DNA from: Chitinophagaceae bacterium | GTDB taxonomy: Bacteria; Bacteroidota; Bacteroidia; Chitinophagales; Chitinophagaceae | Length of the DNA: 55,897 nucleotides | Assembly: GCA_028288595.1 (NCBI GenBank) | Contig: JAQBNK010000121.1 | Location: forward strand, 1-55,897 | Direction: 5' to 3' | In this document: piece after piece, positions 34,485-45,700 of the stretch | Numbering within the stretch: the first letter of the stretch is position 1 | Layout of the letters: the number at the start of each line of letters is the position of its first letter | Made by a program: the position numbers and the translations under genes | Notes under the pieces: generated by a model | The model's input: the letters and a program-made list of their open reading frames with translations, nothing else | The model's database searches: none | Told to the model about the DNA's origin: nothing

Positions 34485-35586
34485 ACGTTTCCTGCTCCCC
34501 CTGCATAATTTTTTTAAACAACGTTAAAGATTGTGCCACCACCTGGTCCATATTATAATACTTATAAGTGGCCAGTCTGCCGGTGAAATAGGTATTCGTC
34601 ATGGAGGTGGCGAGTTGCTGATACTTTTTATAGAGCTCAGCATTTTCAGGTTTAGGCACGGGGTAATAAGGATCACCCTCTGCCTTGGGGTATTCGTATA
34701 CTATAGCGGTCTTTGGATGTTTCTGACCAGTGAGATATTTAAAATCTGTAATCCTTGTATAAGGCTGTTCGTTTGGATAATTAATAGTTCCCGTCGATTG
34801 GAAATGTTCCGCGTCGATTGTTTCAAACTTAAATTCTAGAGAACGGTATGGCAGCTTACCATAACAATAATTAAAATAGCTATCGATCGGACCGGTATAG
34901 ATCATTTTTTTGAAGGGAATTATTTCTACAATCTCTTTATAGTCTGTGTTCAGCATGATCTTGATATTGGGGTGATGAAGCATTTTGCGGAACATTCTTG
35001 TATATCCATGCAAGGGCATTGCCTGGTAGGTATCTGTAAAATACCGGTCGTCTTTATTTGTACGTGTGGGAACTCTTGCGGTAACGGATGCATCTAATTC
35101 AGACGGATCCATATCCCACATTTTTCTTGTATAACCTCTAAAGAATTTTTCATACAGTTCTTTTCCAACTTTACTGATCACTACATCTTCAGACGTCTTT
35201 ATCCTGTCAACTTTAACGGCTTTGGATGCAAAAAAATCTTCCAGCTGATCAGACGACAGATTCAATCCGTACATCTGGTTAATTGTATTTAAGTTGATGG
35301 GCATAGGCACCAGTTGACCGTCAACACTTGCTAAAACTCTGTGCTGGTAAGGGCGCCATGGAGTGAACTCGCTTAAATAGTCAAAAACTTCTTTTGAATT
35401 TGTATGAAAAATATGCGGTCCGTATTTATGAACAAGTATACCTGCCGTATTAAAATAATCATAGGCATTACCCCCGATATGATCCCGCTGGTCGATGATG
35501 AGCACTTTCGCATCTGCCTGTGTTGCGAGTCTTTCAGCTAGTACACTGCCTGCGAATCCTGCACCTACAATTAAATAATCAAACAT
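34447..35586 (-). CDS. glf: UDP-galactopyranose mutase
   Basis: 379 residues. FAD-binding N-terminus DYLIVGAGFAGSVLAERLA, HIGGNAYDYF, the KYGPHIFHTNSKEV segment and RYTRKMWDMDPSEL-like active-site stretches; ends with PKAEGDPYYPVPKPEN and the RLATYKYYNMDQVV cofactor motif. It converts UDP-galactopyranose to UDP-galactofuranose, the donor for galactofuranose in surface glycans. It overlaps the glycosyltransferase gene by 8 bases and the GH1/RmlD gene by 38. Confidence 0.96.
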   Translation of the reverse strand: MFDYLIVGAGFAGSVLAERLATQADAKVLIIDQRDHIGGNAYDYFNTAGILVHKYGPHIFHTNSKEVFDYLSEFTPWRPYQHRVLASVDGQLVPMPINLNTINQMYGLNLSSDQLEDFFASKAVKVDRIKTSEDVVISKVGKELYEKFFRGYTRKMWDMDPSELDASVTARVPTRTNKDDRYFTDTYQAMPLHGYTRMFRKMLHHPNIKIMLNTDYKEIVEIIPFKKMIYTGPIDSYFNYCYGKLPYRSLEFKFETIDAEHFQSTGTINYPNEQPYTRITDFKYLTGQKHPKTAIVYEYPKAEGDPYYPVPKPENAELYKKYQQLATSMTNTYFTGRLATYKYYNMDQVVAQSLTLFKKIMQGEQETYGNGQKMSYSQS

Positions 35587-36796
35587 ATGCTTTCACAGTT
35601 TTTGTTGTTACCTCATCTTGTTTCCCTACCAGTCCTTTTTCTAAAAGCGCAGCCATTTTTTCCCAAGTAATATCCCATGAAATGTCTGCAAGAAAATTAT
35701 CTACCCTACGTAACCAGAGTTTTTTATTTGTTTGAGAAAGCTCCTGTTCTGCATGTGCAATAAATGCTTCAGCAGTGTGAGCGATGTGCACAATATTTTC
35801 TACACCATATGGTTTAACCACATCTCTTATCGGTGTAGAAATTACAGGTTTGCCTGCAGCAAGATATTCCGGTGTTTTAGTTGGACTAATAAACTTTGTT
35901 GATTCATTTATTGCAAAAGGAATCATTGCAATATCCCATCCGGCGAGATAATGTGGCAGCTCATCATAACTTTTTCCACCGAGATAATGAATGTTATTTG
36001 CTTGCGGAAGACTTGCCGGATCAATTTTTACAACAGGCCCTATCAACACAAATTGCCAATTGGGTCTTGCTGCTGCAACTTCACGGATCATATCAGCGTC
36101 AAATCTTTCGTCCAGCACTCCAAAAAAACCAAAACGGGGATGCGGGATAGATGCCTGGTCAGCAGGATCCTCTTTAATGTTTCGTGCCTGGCCAAAATGT
36201 TCTTTATCAATGCTGCTTGGGAAAGCGTGAATATTTTTATGCAAATGTTTTTTTGCTTCATAAATGCTTTGTCCGCCTGTGAAAACAACATCCGCTTTAT
36301 TTAATAATTCTTTTTCAAGGTGTGTTAAGATCGACGGAGCAAATTTAAAAGCCGACAATTCATCCATGCAATCATACACGGTTAAAGCAGGCGTTAAATC
36401 CTCAGTAAAAGGGAGCGCCATCGGCGTATAATACCAGGAAATAAATTGCGTGATCTCCATCATTTCAAAAAACCCGGCAAGCATTTTTTTCTGCTTATCT
36501 AACACGATTTCATGCGAAAGGTCATGAGGAAAATGGGGAACGACAACCCACACATTATTTTTTTCATTCACTTCCAGCCGCTCAGTTTCAGAACCAAAAA
36601 TGGGTTCTTCAATAAAAAATACCCTGCAATGTTTTGCAAACCTGCTTAAGAGGTGTTGGGGACGCTGGTATACAAAGTTCCAGCGCAGATGAGAAAAGCA
36701 AACCAGGTCTGAACCGGATAAATTATCTATAACTAGCTCATTCTTAAACTTCATTTCCATATCTATCAGTGTTTTTATAAAATTTAAGGCCTGCAT
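35579..36796 (-). CDS. Family 1-type glycosyltransferase (TuaH-like)
   Basis: 405 residues, GT-B fold. DLVCFSHLRWNFVYQRPQHLLSRFA at the N-terminus is typical of the TuaH-like group; the C-terminal donor site has the FAINESTKFISPTKTPEYLAAGKPVIST motif. The annotated start (36796) lies 10 bases from a palindrome; Met codons at 36760 or 36754 give a product starting directly before the conserved fold and may be the real start. It could transfer galactofuranose made by glf. Confidence 0.85.
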   Translation of the reverse strand: MQALNFIKTLIDMEMKFKNELVIDNLSGSDLVCFSHLRWNFVYQRPQHLLSRFAKHCRVFFIEEPIFGSETERLEVNEKNNVWVVVPHFPHDLSHEIVLDKQKKMLAGFFEMMEITQFISWYYTPMALPFTEDLTPALTVYDCMDELSAFKFAPSILTHLEKELLNKADVVFTGGQSIYEAKKHLHKNIHAFPSSIDKEHFGQARNIKEDPADQASIPHPRFGFFGVLDERFDADMIREVAAARPNWQFVLIGPVVKIDPASLPQANNIHYLGGKSYDELPHYLAGWDIAMIPFAINESTKFISPTKTPEYLAAGKPVISTPIRDVVKPYGVENIVHIAHTAEAFIAHAEQELSQTNKKLWLRRVDNFLADISWDITWEKMAALLEKGLVGKQDEVTTKTVKAYV

Positions 36797-37117
36797 TTTA
36801 TAACAACATCCCTGGAAGGGATGTATAATATTTATAAACGATGCCGCATTTGATCCTTTATGAACTCTCAGCTACTGCATGCCTGGCAAGCGTATAGGTA
36901 TCTATACAAATAACCTGCCTAAACTGTAAACTCTTTTTAACAACTTAAAAGAGAATATAGAAATCAATTATATAGGATAAAAAAGAAATGATCGTAAGAT
37001 GGGGGCAAAATAAGGAACCACATTCTAACCGGCTGGTTTCCGAAAATAATGATACAAAAAAACGTGAGTGATGTTTTAATTATATGATTTGAGAAGTATG
37101 ATTTAAAAAAGCAGCAA
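36797..37117. other. Intergenic region between signalling array and glycan cluster
   Basis: About 320 bases without a gene. It carries a palindrome at 36806-36824 and presumably the promoter of the glycosyltransferase-led operon. No convincing -7 box or terminator was found. The rest is AT-rich and unremarkable. Confidence 0.5.
36806..36824. repeat. ACATCCCT-GGA-AGGGATGT palindrome
   Basis: Perfect 8-base arms with a 3-base loop, followed by an ATAATATTTATAAA stretch. This combination recalls a dispersed intergenic repeat of Bacteroidota genomes. It sits 10 bases upstream of the annotated glycosyltransferase start, where its hairpin would lie in the 5' leader. Confidence 0.65.
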
Positions 37118-38158
37118 TTAATTCACCACTTCATAAATCACTGCTGGTGCTGTTTTATTCCTGAGGTTACGCTCACCTATTCTTGAACAATTAAAAGATT
37201 CTTTTATTTTTTCATATCCTGATTCACCAATCACGATTTGACCGGCCATAGCGACAGATTGCAACCTCTGCGCTGTATTAACAACATCGCCAATTACCGT
37301 ATAATCAAGCCTGCGAAGATTTGCAGAACCTATATTACCAGATATCACTTCACCGCTATTAATACCAATAGCAACTTTAGGCTTAAAACTAAGATCGTCT
37401 GATTCTGCCGGAAGTTCATCTATTTGTTTCCTTACCGCAAGAGATGCTTCAACCGCCCTGTCTAAATGATAGTCTCCTTTAAAGACAGCCATTATCGCAT
37501 CACCTATAAACTTATCGATGTATCCTCCCTGCGCAATTATTTCTTTAACCATCACATCAAAATATTTATTGAGCAGCTTTACCACTTTGTCAGCAGATTC
37601 ATTTTCAGTAATTGAAGTAAAGCTGCAAATATCAATAAACACCACTGATGCTTCTATTGTTTCATTAGAAAGTAAACTGGCTTCATATTCCTGTCCGCTC
37701 ATAAAATTTAAAACTGTTTCGTCAACATACATCCGCAGGATATTATTTTCTTTAATAGCTTTTAATGTTTCCCTGATCTGTTTTACATGCAGTAATGTTT
37801 TCTCAATTGTTAATTCCAGGTCCTCAAAATTTACGGGCTTACAAACAAAATCAAATGCACCGCGATTCATGGCTATGCGGATGTTTTCCATATCACCATA
37901 GGCAGATACCATAACGGTTTTTACCAACGGGCTCGATTCTACCATTCGTGTAAGCAATGAAAGTCCATCAAGCTCCGGCATATTAATATCACTTAACAAA
38001 ACATCAATATCAGGATGTTGTTCCAATTTATCCAATGCATCGTTTCCATTCAATGCAAATACAAACTCATACTTCTGTTCTCTTATCTGTTTTCTAAACT
38101 TTTGTTTGATGAGCATTTCGAGATCCACTTCATCATCAGCCACTAAGATTTTAGCCAT
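37118..38158 (-). CDS. Response regulator with class III adenylate cyclase output
   Basis: 346 residues. Receiver 1-120 with phospho-acceptor D57 (LLSDINMPELDG), switch residues in TVMVSAYGD and VCKPVNF. A linker helix leads to a class III cyclase at about 165-345: metal-binding D176 (VFIDICSF) and D220 (DKFIGDAIMA), purine-recognition K216 and T287 (LDYTVIGD), transition-state N294 and R298 (VVNTAQR). The Lys/Thr pair favours ATP (class IIIb-type adenylate cyclase). It is the last gene of the kinase array and overlaps the receiver gene by 8 bases, so phosphorylation probably controls cAMP synthesis. Confidence 0.9.
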   Translation of the reverse strand: MAKILVADDEVDLEMLIKQKFRKQIREQKYEFVFALNGNDALDKLEQHPDIDVLLSDINMPELDGLSLLTRMVESSPLVKTVMVSAYGDMENIRIAMNRGAFDFVCKPVNFEDLELTIEKTLLHVKQIRETLKAIKENNILRMYVDETVLNFMSGQEYEASLLSNETIEASVVFIDICSFTSITENESADKVVKLLNKYFDVMVKEIIAQGGYIDKFIGDAIMAVFKGDYHLDRAVEASLAVRKQIDELPAESDDLSFKPKVAIGINSGEVISGNIGSANLRRLDYTVIGDVVNTAQRLQSVAMAGQIVIGESGYEKIKESFNCSRIGERNLRNKTAPAVIYEVVN

Positions 38159-38531
38159 TGGTTTCTATTTTCAATTTTTCTTTTAATAAAGTAAAGTCTA
38201 TTGGCTTGGTAAGAAAATCATCTGCGCCTAAACTCATTGCCTGGCTATAATTTTCCTGGTCGCCATAAGCGGTGATCATCATAACAACCGGTGGCGGCGC
38301 TTCGTATTTCTGCTTTATGTGCTTAAGCAGTTCAAGGCCCGTCATACCCGGCATATTAATGTCTGACAAGATCAGCACCGCTTCGTGATGATGTTTATCA
38401 AGGTATTTCAATGCTTCTTCTCCTGAAATTGCAAAGGCAAAATCCATCTTTTGTTCTTTGATCTCTTTTCTGAACCGCTGTTCAAAAAGCATTTGCATGT
38501 CCTGTTCATCGTCTACAACTAAAACTTTCAT
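38151..38531 (-). CDS. Stand-alone receiver protein (CheY-like)
   Basis: 126 residues, receiver domain only: VVDDEQD acidic pair, D57 in LILSDINMPGMTG, MMITAYGD and FLTKPIDF. Its sequence is close to the receiver of the adjacent cyclase (both contain FRK-x-I-x-EQK and SDINMP), so one probably arose from the other by duplication. It may relay or buffer phosphate between the four kinases and the cyclase. It follows the 720-aa kinase gene after 8 bases. Confidence 0.93.
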   Translation of the reverse strand: MKVLVVDDEQDMQMLFEQRFRKEIKEQKMDFAFAISGEEALKYLDKHHHEAVLILSDINMPGMTGLELLKHIKQKYEAPPPVVMMITAYGDQENYSQAMSLGADDFLTKPIDFTLLKEKLKIETNG

Positions 38532-38539
38532 GGGTATAA

Positions 38540-40702
38540 TTATTGTGGTTTATTAAAAATATCACTTGGCTTATTTACAACCGAAACTATAGGCAGTGTA
38601 ATAATGAATTCAGCAAATTCTCCTTCTTTTGTTTCTACATTTAATTCTCCTCCATGCCCCTTTGTTACAATATCATAACTCAAAGACAATCCTAATCCTG
38701 TTCCTTCTCCTGTGGGCTTTGTTGTAAAAAATGGCTGATAAATTTTCTTAATCACCGCGTCAGGAATTCCACTGCCATTATCTTTTATTCTGATCTCTAC
38801 TTTAGCGCCTGTCTTTTTTGTTGAGACTGAAACCATCGGCACAAATCCTTCTTTGGCATTTTTATTTTTTTCATGAACGGAATAAAAGGCATTCGTAAAA
38901 AGATTCAATATTACTCTTCCCACATCCTGTGATACCACTTCAATATTTGGCAGCGAATTATCCCAGGCAGTTTCCATCTCTGCATTAAAAGATTTATCCT
39001 TCGCCCTTAACCCGTGGTAGCTGAGCCGCAAGTACTCATCAGCCAATGCATTAATGTCTGTCATCTCTTTTAGCCCACTGCTACTGCGTGAATGCTGCAG
39101 CATCCCTTTTACAATGGCATCTGCACGTTTCCCGTGATGAACAATTTTTTCAAGATTTTGTTTGATATCGTTTGCCAGAGCAATTGCATCTTCTTTATTG
39201 CCGTCCTGCAGTTCTTTTTTCATCTCATCAGCCAATTCAAAACTTACTTCAGAAAAGTTATTAACGAAGTTGAGCGGGTTCTGAATTTCATGAGCAATGC
39301 CAGCAGTAAGCTCGCCAAGCGAAGCCATTTTTTCGGATTGAATTAATTGCGTCTGCGTTGTTTTTAATTCATTTTGTCTTTGTTGCAGCTCAATATTGGC
39401 CCTTAACTTTTGGCGGTTATTGCGCCAGAGAAAAATACTTAACCCACCTACTGATAACAATCCAGCAATGGTTCCAAAGAGTATTAATTTTTGCTGACGA
39501 TTCTGGCGCTGGCTCAGTTCCTGGTTTTTGGTGAGCAAAGTAATTTGCGATTGCTTTTTATCAAGGTCAGCAGAATATTGAAGAGCAGTAGTTTTCCGAA
39601 TAGCCTCCTGGTTATTTAAGCTGTCCCTGTAATACGCATACAGTAACTGGTAATGATATGCATCCTTAAAATTTCCCTTAGCTGCGTATGCCCGGGCTAA
39701 TGTCTGACTAATGTCCCTGCTGCTGGATTTCATTGCAAAGCGCTGGTTGGTTTGCAGGCTCTCAAGACCATGAAGGATGGCGCTGTCTGGCTTACCAACA
39801 TCCAGGTAAGCCTTAGCCATTACACCCTGGGCATAAGAAACAAATGAAGGGCCCGGATCAATTGTTTTCATTTGTTCAAGCGTCTTGTAAAGCAGCGGAA
39901 ATACTTCCGCATATTTTCCCTGCTTTTCATTCAGATCAGCAATATCTATTTGTGTCCCCATGAGACCCCGCATGTCATTTGCTTCAATATTAATTTGCTT
40001 TCGAAGTTTGTATAACCGCATCGCCTCATCCCACCGGTGATATTTCATAGCCAGTGTTGCCAGCCCGTCCACGCAATGCGCAACGCCATCTCTATCATTT
40101 GCTCTTTCTGCAAGGTGCATGGCACGGGACAAATATTGTTCAGCTTTTGTATCATCTTCCAGGTCAAGGTATAAATACCCTAACGAAGAACCCACAAGCG
40201 TGAGCCATTTCTGACTCTGTTTTATTTCTGAAAGTTTTAAAGCAGTGAGATCTGCCGATATGGCCCCGGGATAATTATAGCTGTTGCTATAAATAGCAGC
40301 CATATTATATAAAATAGTAATCAGGCGGATGGTGTCTTTAAGCTGCGAAAATAGTATCATCGCTTGTTTACCATAGATTAAGGCGCTGTCGTTCCTGCTC
40401 CTGAACCGCTGATAAAAACTTAGCGTGAGCAATGCATCTGCTTCGCCACTTACATAATGAAGCTTGCGGGCAAGTGCCAGCGCTTCATTTGCATAAAGGA
40501 AAGTTTCTTTAGGGCTGTTAAACCTTGACGCTACCGCATACGCCTCGAGCCGGTTAACTCTTTCCGTATCCTGTTGCGGATGCTCGTTCACAAGCTGTTT
40601 TAATTTTTGAACATCTGGTTTCTGTGCAGTTGAAGCCTGCACCAAAACCTGTATAAAAAGCAACAGCAATATTATTTTTCTCAGCATCTTCAGTGGTTTC
40701 AT
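38540..40702 (-). CDS. TPR histidine kinase 4 of the array
   Basis: 720 residues: signal peptide (LLLLFIQVLVQAST), TPR-rich periplasmic sensor to about residue 390, TM at about 404-427, coiled coil, then HisKA with His near 471 (GIAHEIQNPLNFVNNFSEVS) and an ATPase domain with the NLFTNAFYSV N box and the PTGEGTGLGLSLSYDIVTKGHGGEL glycine box. There is no receiver domain. Its start overlaps the preceding kinase gene by 4 bases (ATGA) and the receiver gene follows after 8, so these downstream receivers are the natural partners. Confidence 0.92.
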   Translation of the reverse strand: MKPLKMLRKIILLLLFIQVLVQASTAQKPDVQKLKQLVNEHPQQDTERVNRLEAYAVASRFNSPKETFLYANEALALARKLHYVSGEADALLTLSFYQRFRSRNDSALIYGKQAMILFSQLKDTIRLITILYNMAAIYSNSYNYPGAISADLTALKLSEIKQSQKWLTLVGSSLGYLYLDLEDDTKAEQYLSRAMHLAERANDRDGVAHCVDGLATLAMKYHRWDEAMRLYKLRKQINIEANDMRGLMGTQIDIADLNEKQGKYAEVFPLLYKTLEQMKTIDPGPSFVSYAQGVMAKAYLDVGKPDSAILHGLESLQTNQRFAMKSSSRDISQTLARAYAAKGNFKDAYHYQLLYAYYRDSLNNQEAIRKTTALQYSADLDKKQSQITLLTKNQELSQRQNRQQKLILFGTIAGLLSVGGLSIFLWRNNRQKLRANIELQQRQNELKTTQTQLIQSEKMASLGELTAGIAHEIQNPLNFVNNFSEVSFELADEMKKELQDGNKEDAIALANDIKQNLEKIVHHGKRADAIVKGMLQHSRSSSGLKEMTDINALADEYLRLSYHGLRAKDKSFNAEMETAWDNSLPNIEVVSQDVGRVILNLFTNAFYSVHEKNKNAKEGFVPMVSVSTKKTGAKVEIRIKDNGSGIPDAVIKKIYQPFFTTKPTGEGTGLGLSLSYDIVTKGHGGELNVETKEGEFAEFIITLPIVSVVNKPSDIFNKPQ

Positions 40703-42717
40703 TTTGGTTGACTGGTTGGCAAGGTGATAATGAACTCAGCAAATTCTCCTTCTTTCGTTTCTACATTTAATTCGCCGCTATGTCCTTTGGTAATGATGTC
40801 GTAACTTAAGCTAAGACCCAGCCCCGTTCCCTCTCCTGTTGGCTTTGTTGTAAAAAATGGCTGATAAATTTTATTCAAAACATTCTGAGGAATCCCGTTG
40901 CCATTATCTTTTATCCTGATCTCTGCTTTATTGCCAACCTGTTTTGTTGTGACGGATACCATTGGAGAATATTCCTTACCTGACCTCTTGCTTTTTTCAT
41001 TCACAGAATAAAAAGCATTGGTAAAAAGATTCAATATAACTCTTCCTACATCCTGAGATACCACTTCAATATTTAGAAGCGAACTATCCCAGTTTGTTTT
41101 CATCTCTGCATTAAAAGATTTATCCTTTGCTCTTAACCCATGATAACTCAGCCTCAAATATTCGTCGGCCAATGCATTAATATCTGTCATCTCTTTTTGG
41201 CCGCTGCTGCTTCTTGAATGCTGCAACATTCCTTTTACAATGGCATCTGCACGTTTCCCGTGATGAACAATTTTTGTAAGATTTTGTTTGATGTCAGCCG
41301 CAATTACCATTGCCTCTTCTTTATTTCCTAAGTCCAGTTCTTTCTGCATTTCATCGGCGAGTTCCATACTTACTTCAGAAAAATTATTAACGAAATTTAA
41401 CGGGTTTTGAATTTCATGAGCGATGCCTGCAGTGAGTTCCCCTAAAGAAGCCATTTTTTCTGACTGCACTAATTGCGACTGGGTTGACTTTAAATCTGCC
41501 AATGTTGTTTTCAGTACCGTGTTTGTTTTTTGTTTCTGCCTGTTGTTGCGATAAAGGATCAGGGCAATCAACAGGAATACAGAAAGTCCGGCCACGAAAG
41601 CATAGGTTCTGACCTTATTTTGATAAATTACTTTCTCTTTTTCTACATTCTGCAAACGTAATTGTTCGTTCAGATTTATATTTTGAAAATCAGCCAGGTT
41701 TTTTACCCGAATCCTGTTCAAACTATCAATTGTATTTAATGCGAGCTGCGAATATTTATAGGCACTATCCATTTGCCCGTTCATTTTGTAACTGAGGTAG
41801 ATATTCTGGTAGATCGTTCCTTTATTCACCGCCGCGCCGGAGACGTTTCCCAGTGTTTGATGAACCTGGAGCATCTTTAATGCATATTTTAATGCGGAGT
41901 CTTTTTGTTTAAGCGTTAACGAACGTTTTGTGAGAGAAAAATAATTGCTGCTCAAACTGTTCCTGTTATTATACTCCTGCGCAGCTTCTATCCCCTTGTA
42001 GTAATACTCCGCCGACTTATTTTCTTCTCCTTTTGAATAATAGATGCCGCCAAGAATATTATATATCTGCCCAAGGTATTTTTTGAAACCTGACTTTGGT
42101 ACCAGTTGTTCTGCTTCGCTTTCAAAGAAAAGTGCAGAATCCAGTTGGCCAGCCACGGCATAACTTCTTCCCAGGTTCATATCGGCCATCTGCTGACGAA
42201 TAGCAGACCCAACTTCCTTTGCAATAATCCGTGCCTCCTTAAAATGCAGAACCTCTTGTTCTGTATTTTGGGTTTGCCACATGAGCACTGCAAAAATGTG
42301 GTGTGTATACGCAAGAAGGTAACGACGTCTTTTGCCGCTAAAGAAACCGTGTGTGTAAAACCAGCTGTCATTCTCTGAAGTTTGCTTATTCTCTGCAAGA
42401 TCAAAAGCTTTAAGCAGGCATTGAAGAGACTCACCATACCGGCCCAATCCCGCTAATTGATAACCCTTATGGTTGAGGGAAAGAACTTCACACAACTTTT
42501 TTTGGTTACGTGATGAAACGGCCAACTCCTGCCCGGCATAATACAAGGCAGAGTCACGGTTAGTTTCTTCATACACGTCATAGAGCCCGGAACAAGTAAG
42601 GTAACGGATGGAATCGTTTTGCGTATGTGCAAGAATTCTTTTCAGGCTATCCCCTTTGTTCTGAGCGGAAACAACTACGGGGAAAATGATCAAAAATATT
42701 TTTATACAATATTTCAT
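40699..42717 (-). CDS. TPR histidine kinase 3 of the array
   Basis: 672 residues: signal peptide (FLIIFPVVVSAQ), TPR-type helices through about 350, TM at about 369-394, coiled coil, HisKA with His near 433 and ATPase domain. From GELTAGIAHEIQNPLNF onward the sequence is almost the same as in its three neighbours (HSRSSSGQKEMTDINALAD, LRLSYHGLRAKDKSFNAEM), while the TPR sensor differs. Overlaps are 1 base upstream and 4 downstream, so translation is coupled. Confidence 0.92.
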   Translation of the reverse strand: MKYCIKIFLIIFPVVVSAQNKGDSLKRILAHTQNDSIRYLTCSGLYDVYEETNRDSALYYAGQELAVSSRNQKKLCEVLSLNHKGYQLAGLGRYGESLQCLLKAFDLAENKQTSENDSWFYTHGFFSGKRRRYLLAYTHHIFAVLMWQTQNTEQEVLHFKEARIIAKEVGSAIRQQMADMNLGRSYAVAGQLDSALFFESEAEQLVPKSGFKKYLGQIYNILGGIYYSKGEENKSAEYYYKGIEAAQEYNNRNSLSSNYFSLTKRSLTLKQKDSALKYALKMLQVHQTLGNVSGAAVNKGTIYQNIYLSYKMNGQMDSAYKYSQLALNTIDSLNRIRVKNLADFQNINLNEQLRLQNVEKEKVIYQNKVRTYAFVAGLSVFLLIALILYRNNRQKQKTNTVLKTTLADLKSTQSQLVQSEKMASLGELTAGIAHEIQNPLNFVNNFSEVSMELADEMQKELDLGNKEEAMVIAADIKQNLTKIVHHGKRADAIVKGMLQHSRSSSGQKEMTDINALADEYLRLSYHGLRAKDKSFNAEMKTNWDSSLLNIEVVSQDVGRVILNLFTNAFYSVNEKSKRSGKEYSPMVSVTTKQVGNKAEIRIKDNGNGIPQNVLNKIYQPFFTTKPTGEGTGLGLSLSYDIITKGHSGELNVETKEGEFAEFIITLPTSQPK

Positions 42718-45700
42718 CAGGATGGTTGAAAGGGTATTTGAATAATAAACTCACTTCCCTCTCCTTCTTTTGTTTCCACTTTTATCTCGCCATCATGGCC
42801 TTTTGTTATGATGTCATAACTTAAACTCAATCCCAATCCTGTGCCTTCGCCTGTTGGTTTGGTGGTGAAGAATGGCTGATATATTTTGTTCAATACTTTT
42901 TCCGGAATACCGGTACCATTATCTTTTATTGAAACTTCAATTTTGTCACCCGCTCTTTTTGTGCTTACCGAAACCAAAGGCGTATAACCGCTTCCAGCTT
43001 TTTTTGCTTTTTCGTTCACTGCGTAAAATGCATTCGTAAAGAGGTTCAGTATCACCCTTCCAACATCCTGCGAAACCAGGTTTAGTTTTGGCAGCGATTC
43101 ATCCCAGTTCGTTTTCATCTCTGCATTAAAAGATTTGTCTTTCGCTCTTAATCCATGATAGCTCAATCTCAAATATTCATCAGCGAGTGCATTAATATCT
43201 GTCAGTTCTTTTTGTCCCGTGCTGCTGCGTGAATGCTGCAACATTCCCTTTACAATTGAATCTGCCCGCTTACCGTGATGAACAATTTTGGTAAGATTTT
43301 GTTTGATGTCTTCTGCAAGTACAATTGCCTCTTCCTTATTTCCCGCTGCTAATTCTTTCTGCATTTCATCTGCCAGCTCTGCACTTACTTCAGAAAAATT
43401 ATTGACAAAGTTGAGCGGGTTCTGAATTTCGTGTGCAATGCCCGCTGTAAGTTCGCCAAGCGATGCCATTTTTTCTGCCTGCACCAGTTGCTGCTGTGCT
43501 GAGCGCAGATCTTTTATTGTATTGTCTACCTGTTGTTTTGCAATTTCTAATTTATTAAAGTCTTCATACCGTGCATAGGCAGTAGAAAATGCACCGGCAA
43601 CAGACTGCAATAAATTTATTTCGTCCTCATCTAACGGCAAGGTATTCCCTACGTATAACATGCCTTGCTGAAAAGGAACAAAATGTAAATAGAAACCATC
43701 GCGTGGAAGTGTGCTTAAATATTGTTCGGACGATGTTAGCGCACCCGCTTTCACTAATGCATTTGCGAACGAAGTAAACGCAGCCTGGTCCCAATGATCG
43801 GTGTATATTTTTTTGTGCTGCCAGTTATCTAACACGTTCGCGATGTTTCCGGGCGTATCAAAAGGAATATCAAAAACAGCGATCGCTTTTCCTTCCGGCG
43901 TGGAAAGGAAAGTATGGATGGTCTTTAATTCTTCATCCATGATAAATACACCGCAACGGATAAAAGGAATACCGAGAATATTGAGTTCGTTCCAGATAAG
44001 CGGCGTGATTTTTTCAAGGTCGCTGGTCGTGCGCATAGATGCGATGTCTGCCCGCACACGATCAAGTGACGCCTGCCTTATGGCATTTTTTGCATTGGCT
44101 TCCGATTGTTGAAGTTCTATATAACGCCTGAACGTAAGATCAACAATAGATGCGAAGCGCCTGATGATCTTTATTTCAGTGTCATTATACCGGGTTTCGG
44201 ACCATGCATAAAGGCAGCCTACGGAACAAGAAATAAAATGGCCGTACTGTGTTTTTTCTTCGTCAATGTCTAAACCGGAAGGAAGTGATAAGCCTGTGGA
44301 AAGCACCCTGTAATAAGAGGTGAGTACTTCACCGCTTAACTCGGGAAAGTAATCTTCATTGTTTAACCAGGCACGATAAATATTTTCCAACACCGTATGC
44401 TCCTTCAATAGGATGGCCCCCATTAATGCCAGGCCGTCTCCATCGTCAGATGAAACAGCGGAATATAGCTGGGAGGAGCTTACATTTTCTTTATCAACAA
44501 TTCCTACTCCGCAACGGATCGGTGTGATCCCTAACTTCCTTAATTCAGTAAAGATCATACTGGCAGTTACAGAAAGGTCATTACTGTTGTGCATGGCCAT
44601 GGCTTTGCCGCGCACTTTTTCTAAAGCAGCTTCTATCGTGGCCTCACGGGCCTGTTGCTCTGCTTGCTTCAGGTCATTAAAACGCGTATAGGTAAGATCA
44701 AAAACTTTTGCAAAGCGAAGTAAGATTTCAAATTGCTCATCAGACAATGGCTCCGTAGTGGCGAGTGTTAAGTTGCCGAAATTATTAAACGATGCATGGA
44801 GATATACTCTTTCCGGCTGTTTCATACCGGCGATAACAAAGCCAGGCAGTAATGATAATTCAGTTTCGCTGAATAAGAAATCATCCCACTTGTTTTTCAC
44901 ATCCCCTTCAAGAATATATTTCCATTTTAATGCACGTTGCTTCCATCCTTCGAGGTAAGTAAGGTAAGGTTCATGTTCATGGCATTTCACCAGGTAGTCC
45001 ATCGGTTTTTCCGGTGCTTCTGAATTCACCATCCACCACCGCGAATCGTTTGTTGCAGGATCATAGATCATAATGAGGCACCGCGTAAGAACTATATCCA
45101 GCTTCGTTAATTCTGTAAATACAGTTCCAATCAACGCATTTAATTCTTCTGAATTCTGCATCGCCATTGCTCTTGATCTTACTCTCTCCAACGCCACTTC
45201 TATTTTTGCTTCCCGGGTCTGTGCCTCTGCTTTTTGAAGGTCGAGGAAACGGGTAAATGCCTGTTCAAAAACCTGGGCCGTTCTTTTTAATATGGCATTT
45301 TCTTCTTCGGAGTAAGGTGTCATGTTATAATTCTGCAAGCCGAGCACAATATGCTTTGTGATCACCGTTGACCTTGCCACTCCTTTTGCCTGCATCACCA
45401 TATGCTTTCGTTCTTCTGTGCTGTTTTTAAAATCAGTATGTTCATAAGCGTAGGTGAAGAAATGATCCTTCTCTTCCCTTGTAAGAATATCGGCAACAAA
45501 ATCTTCCTCATTATCTATTGCATCATATACCCTGTCCATCATCGGTGTGGAATAATAGGGCACATATATTTTGGAAGGATATATCTCTTTGCCCGGCACT
45601 GCCAGCCATAAATTCATATCGCGACTCTTTTCTCCCGGGATGATATTGAAGCTCGCATTATCAATTTTAAAACCCAGTTGCAGCAATTGCGCTGTTACTT

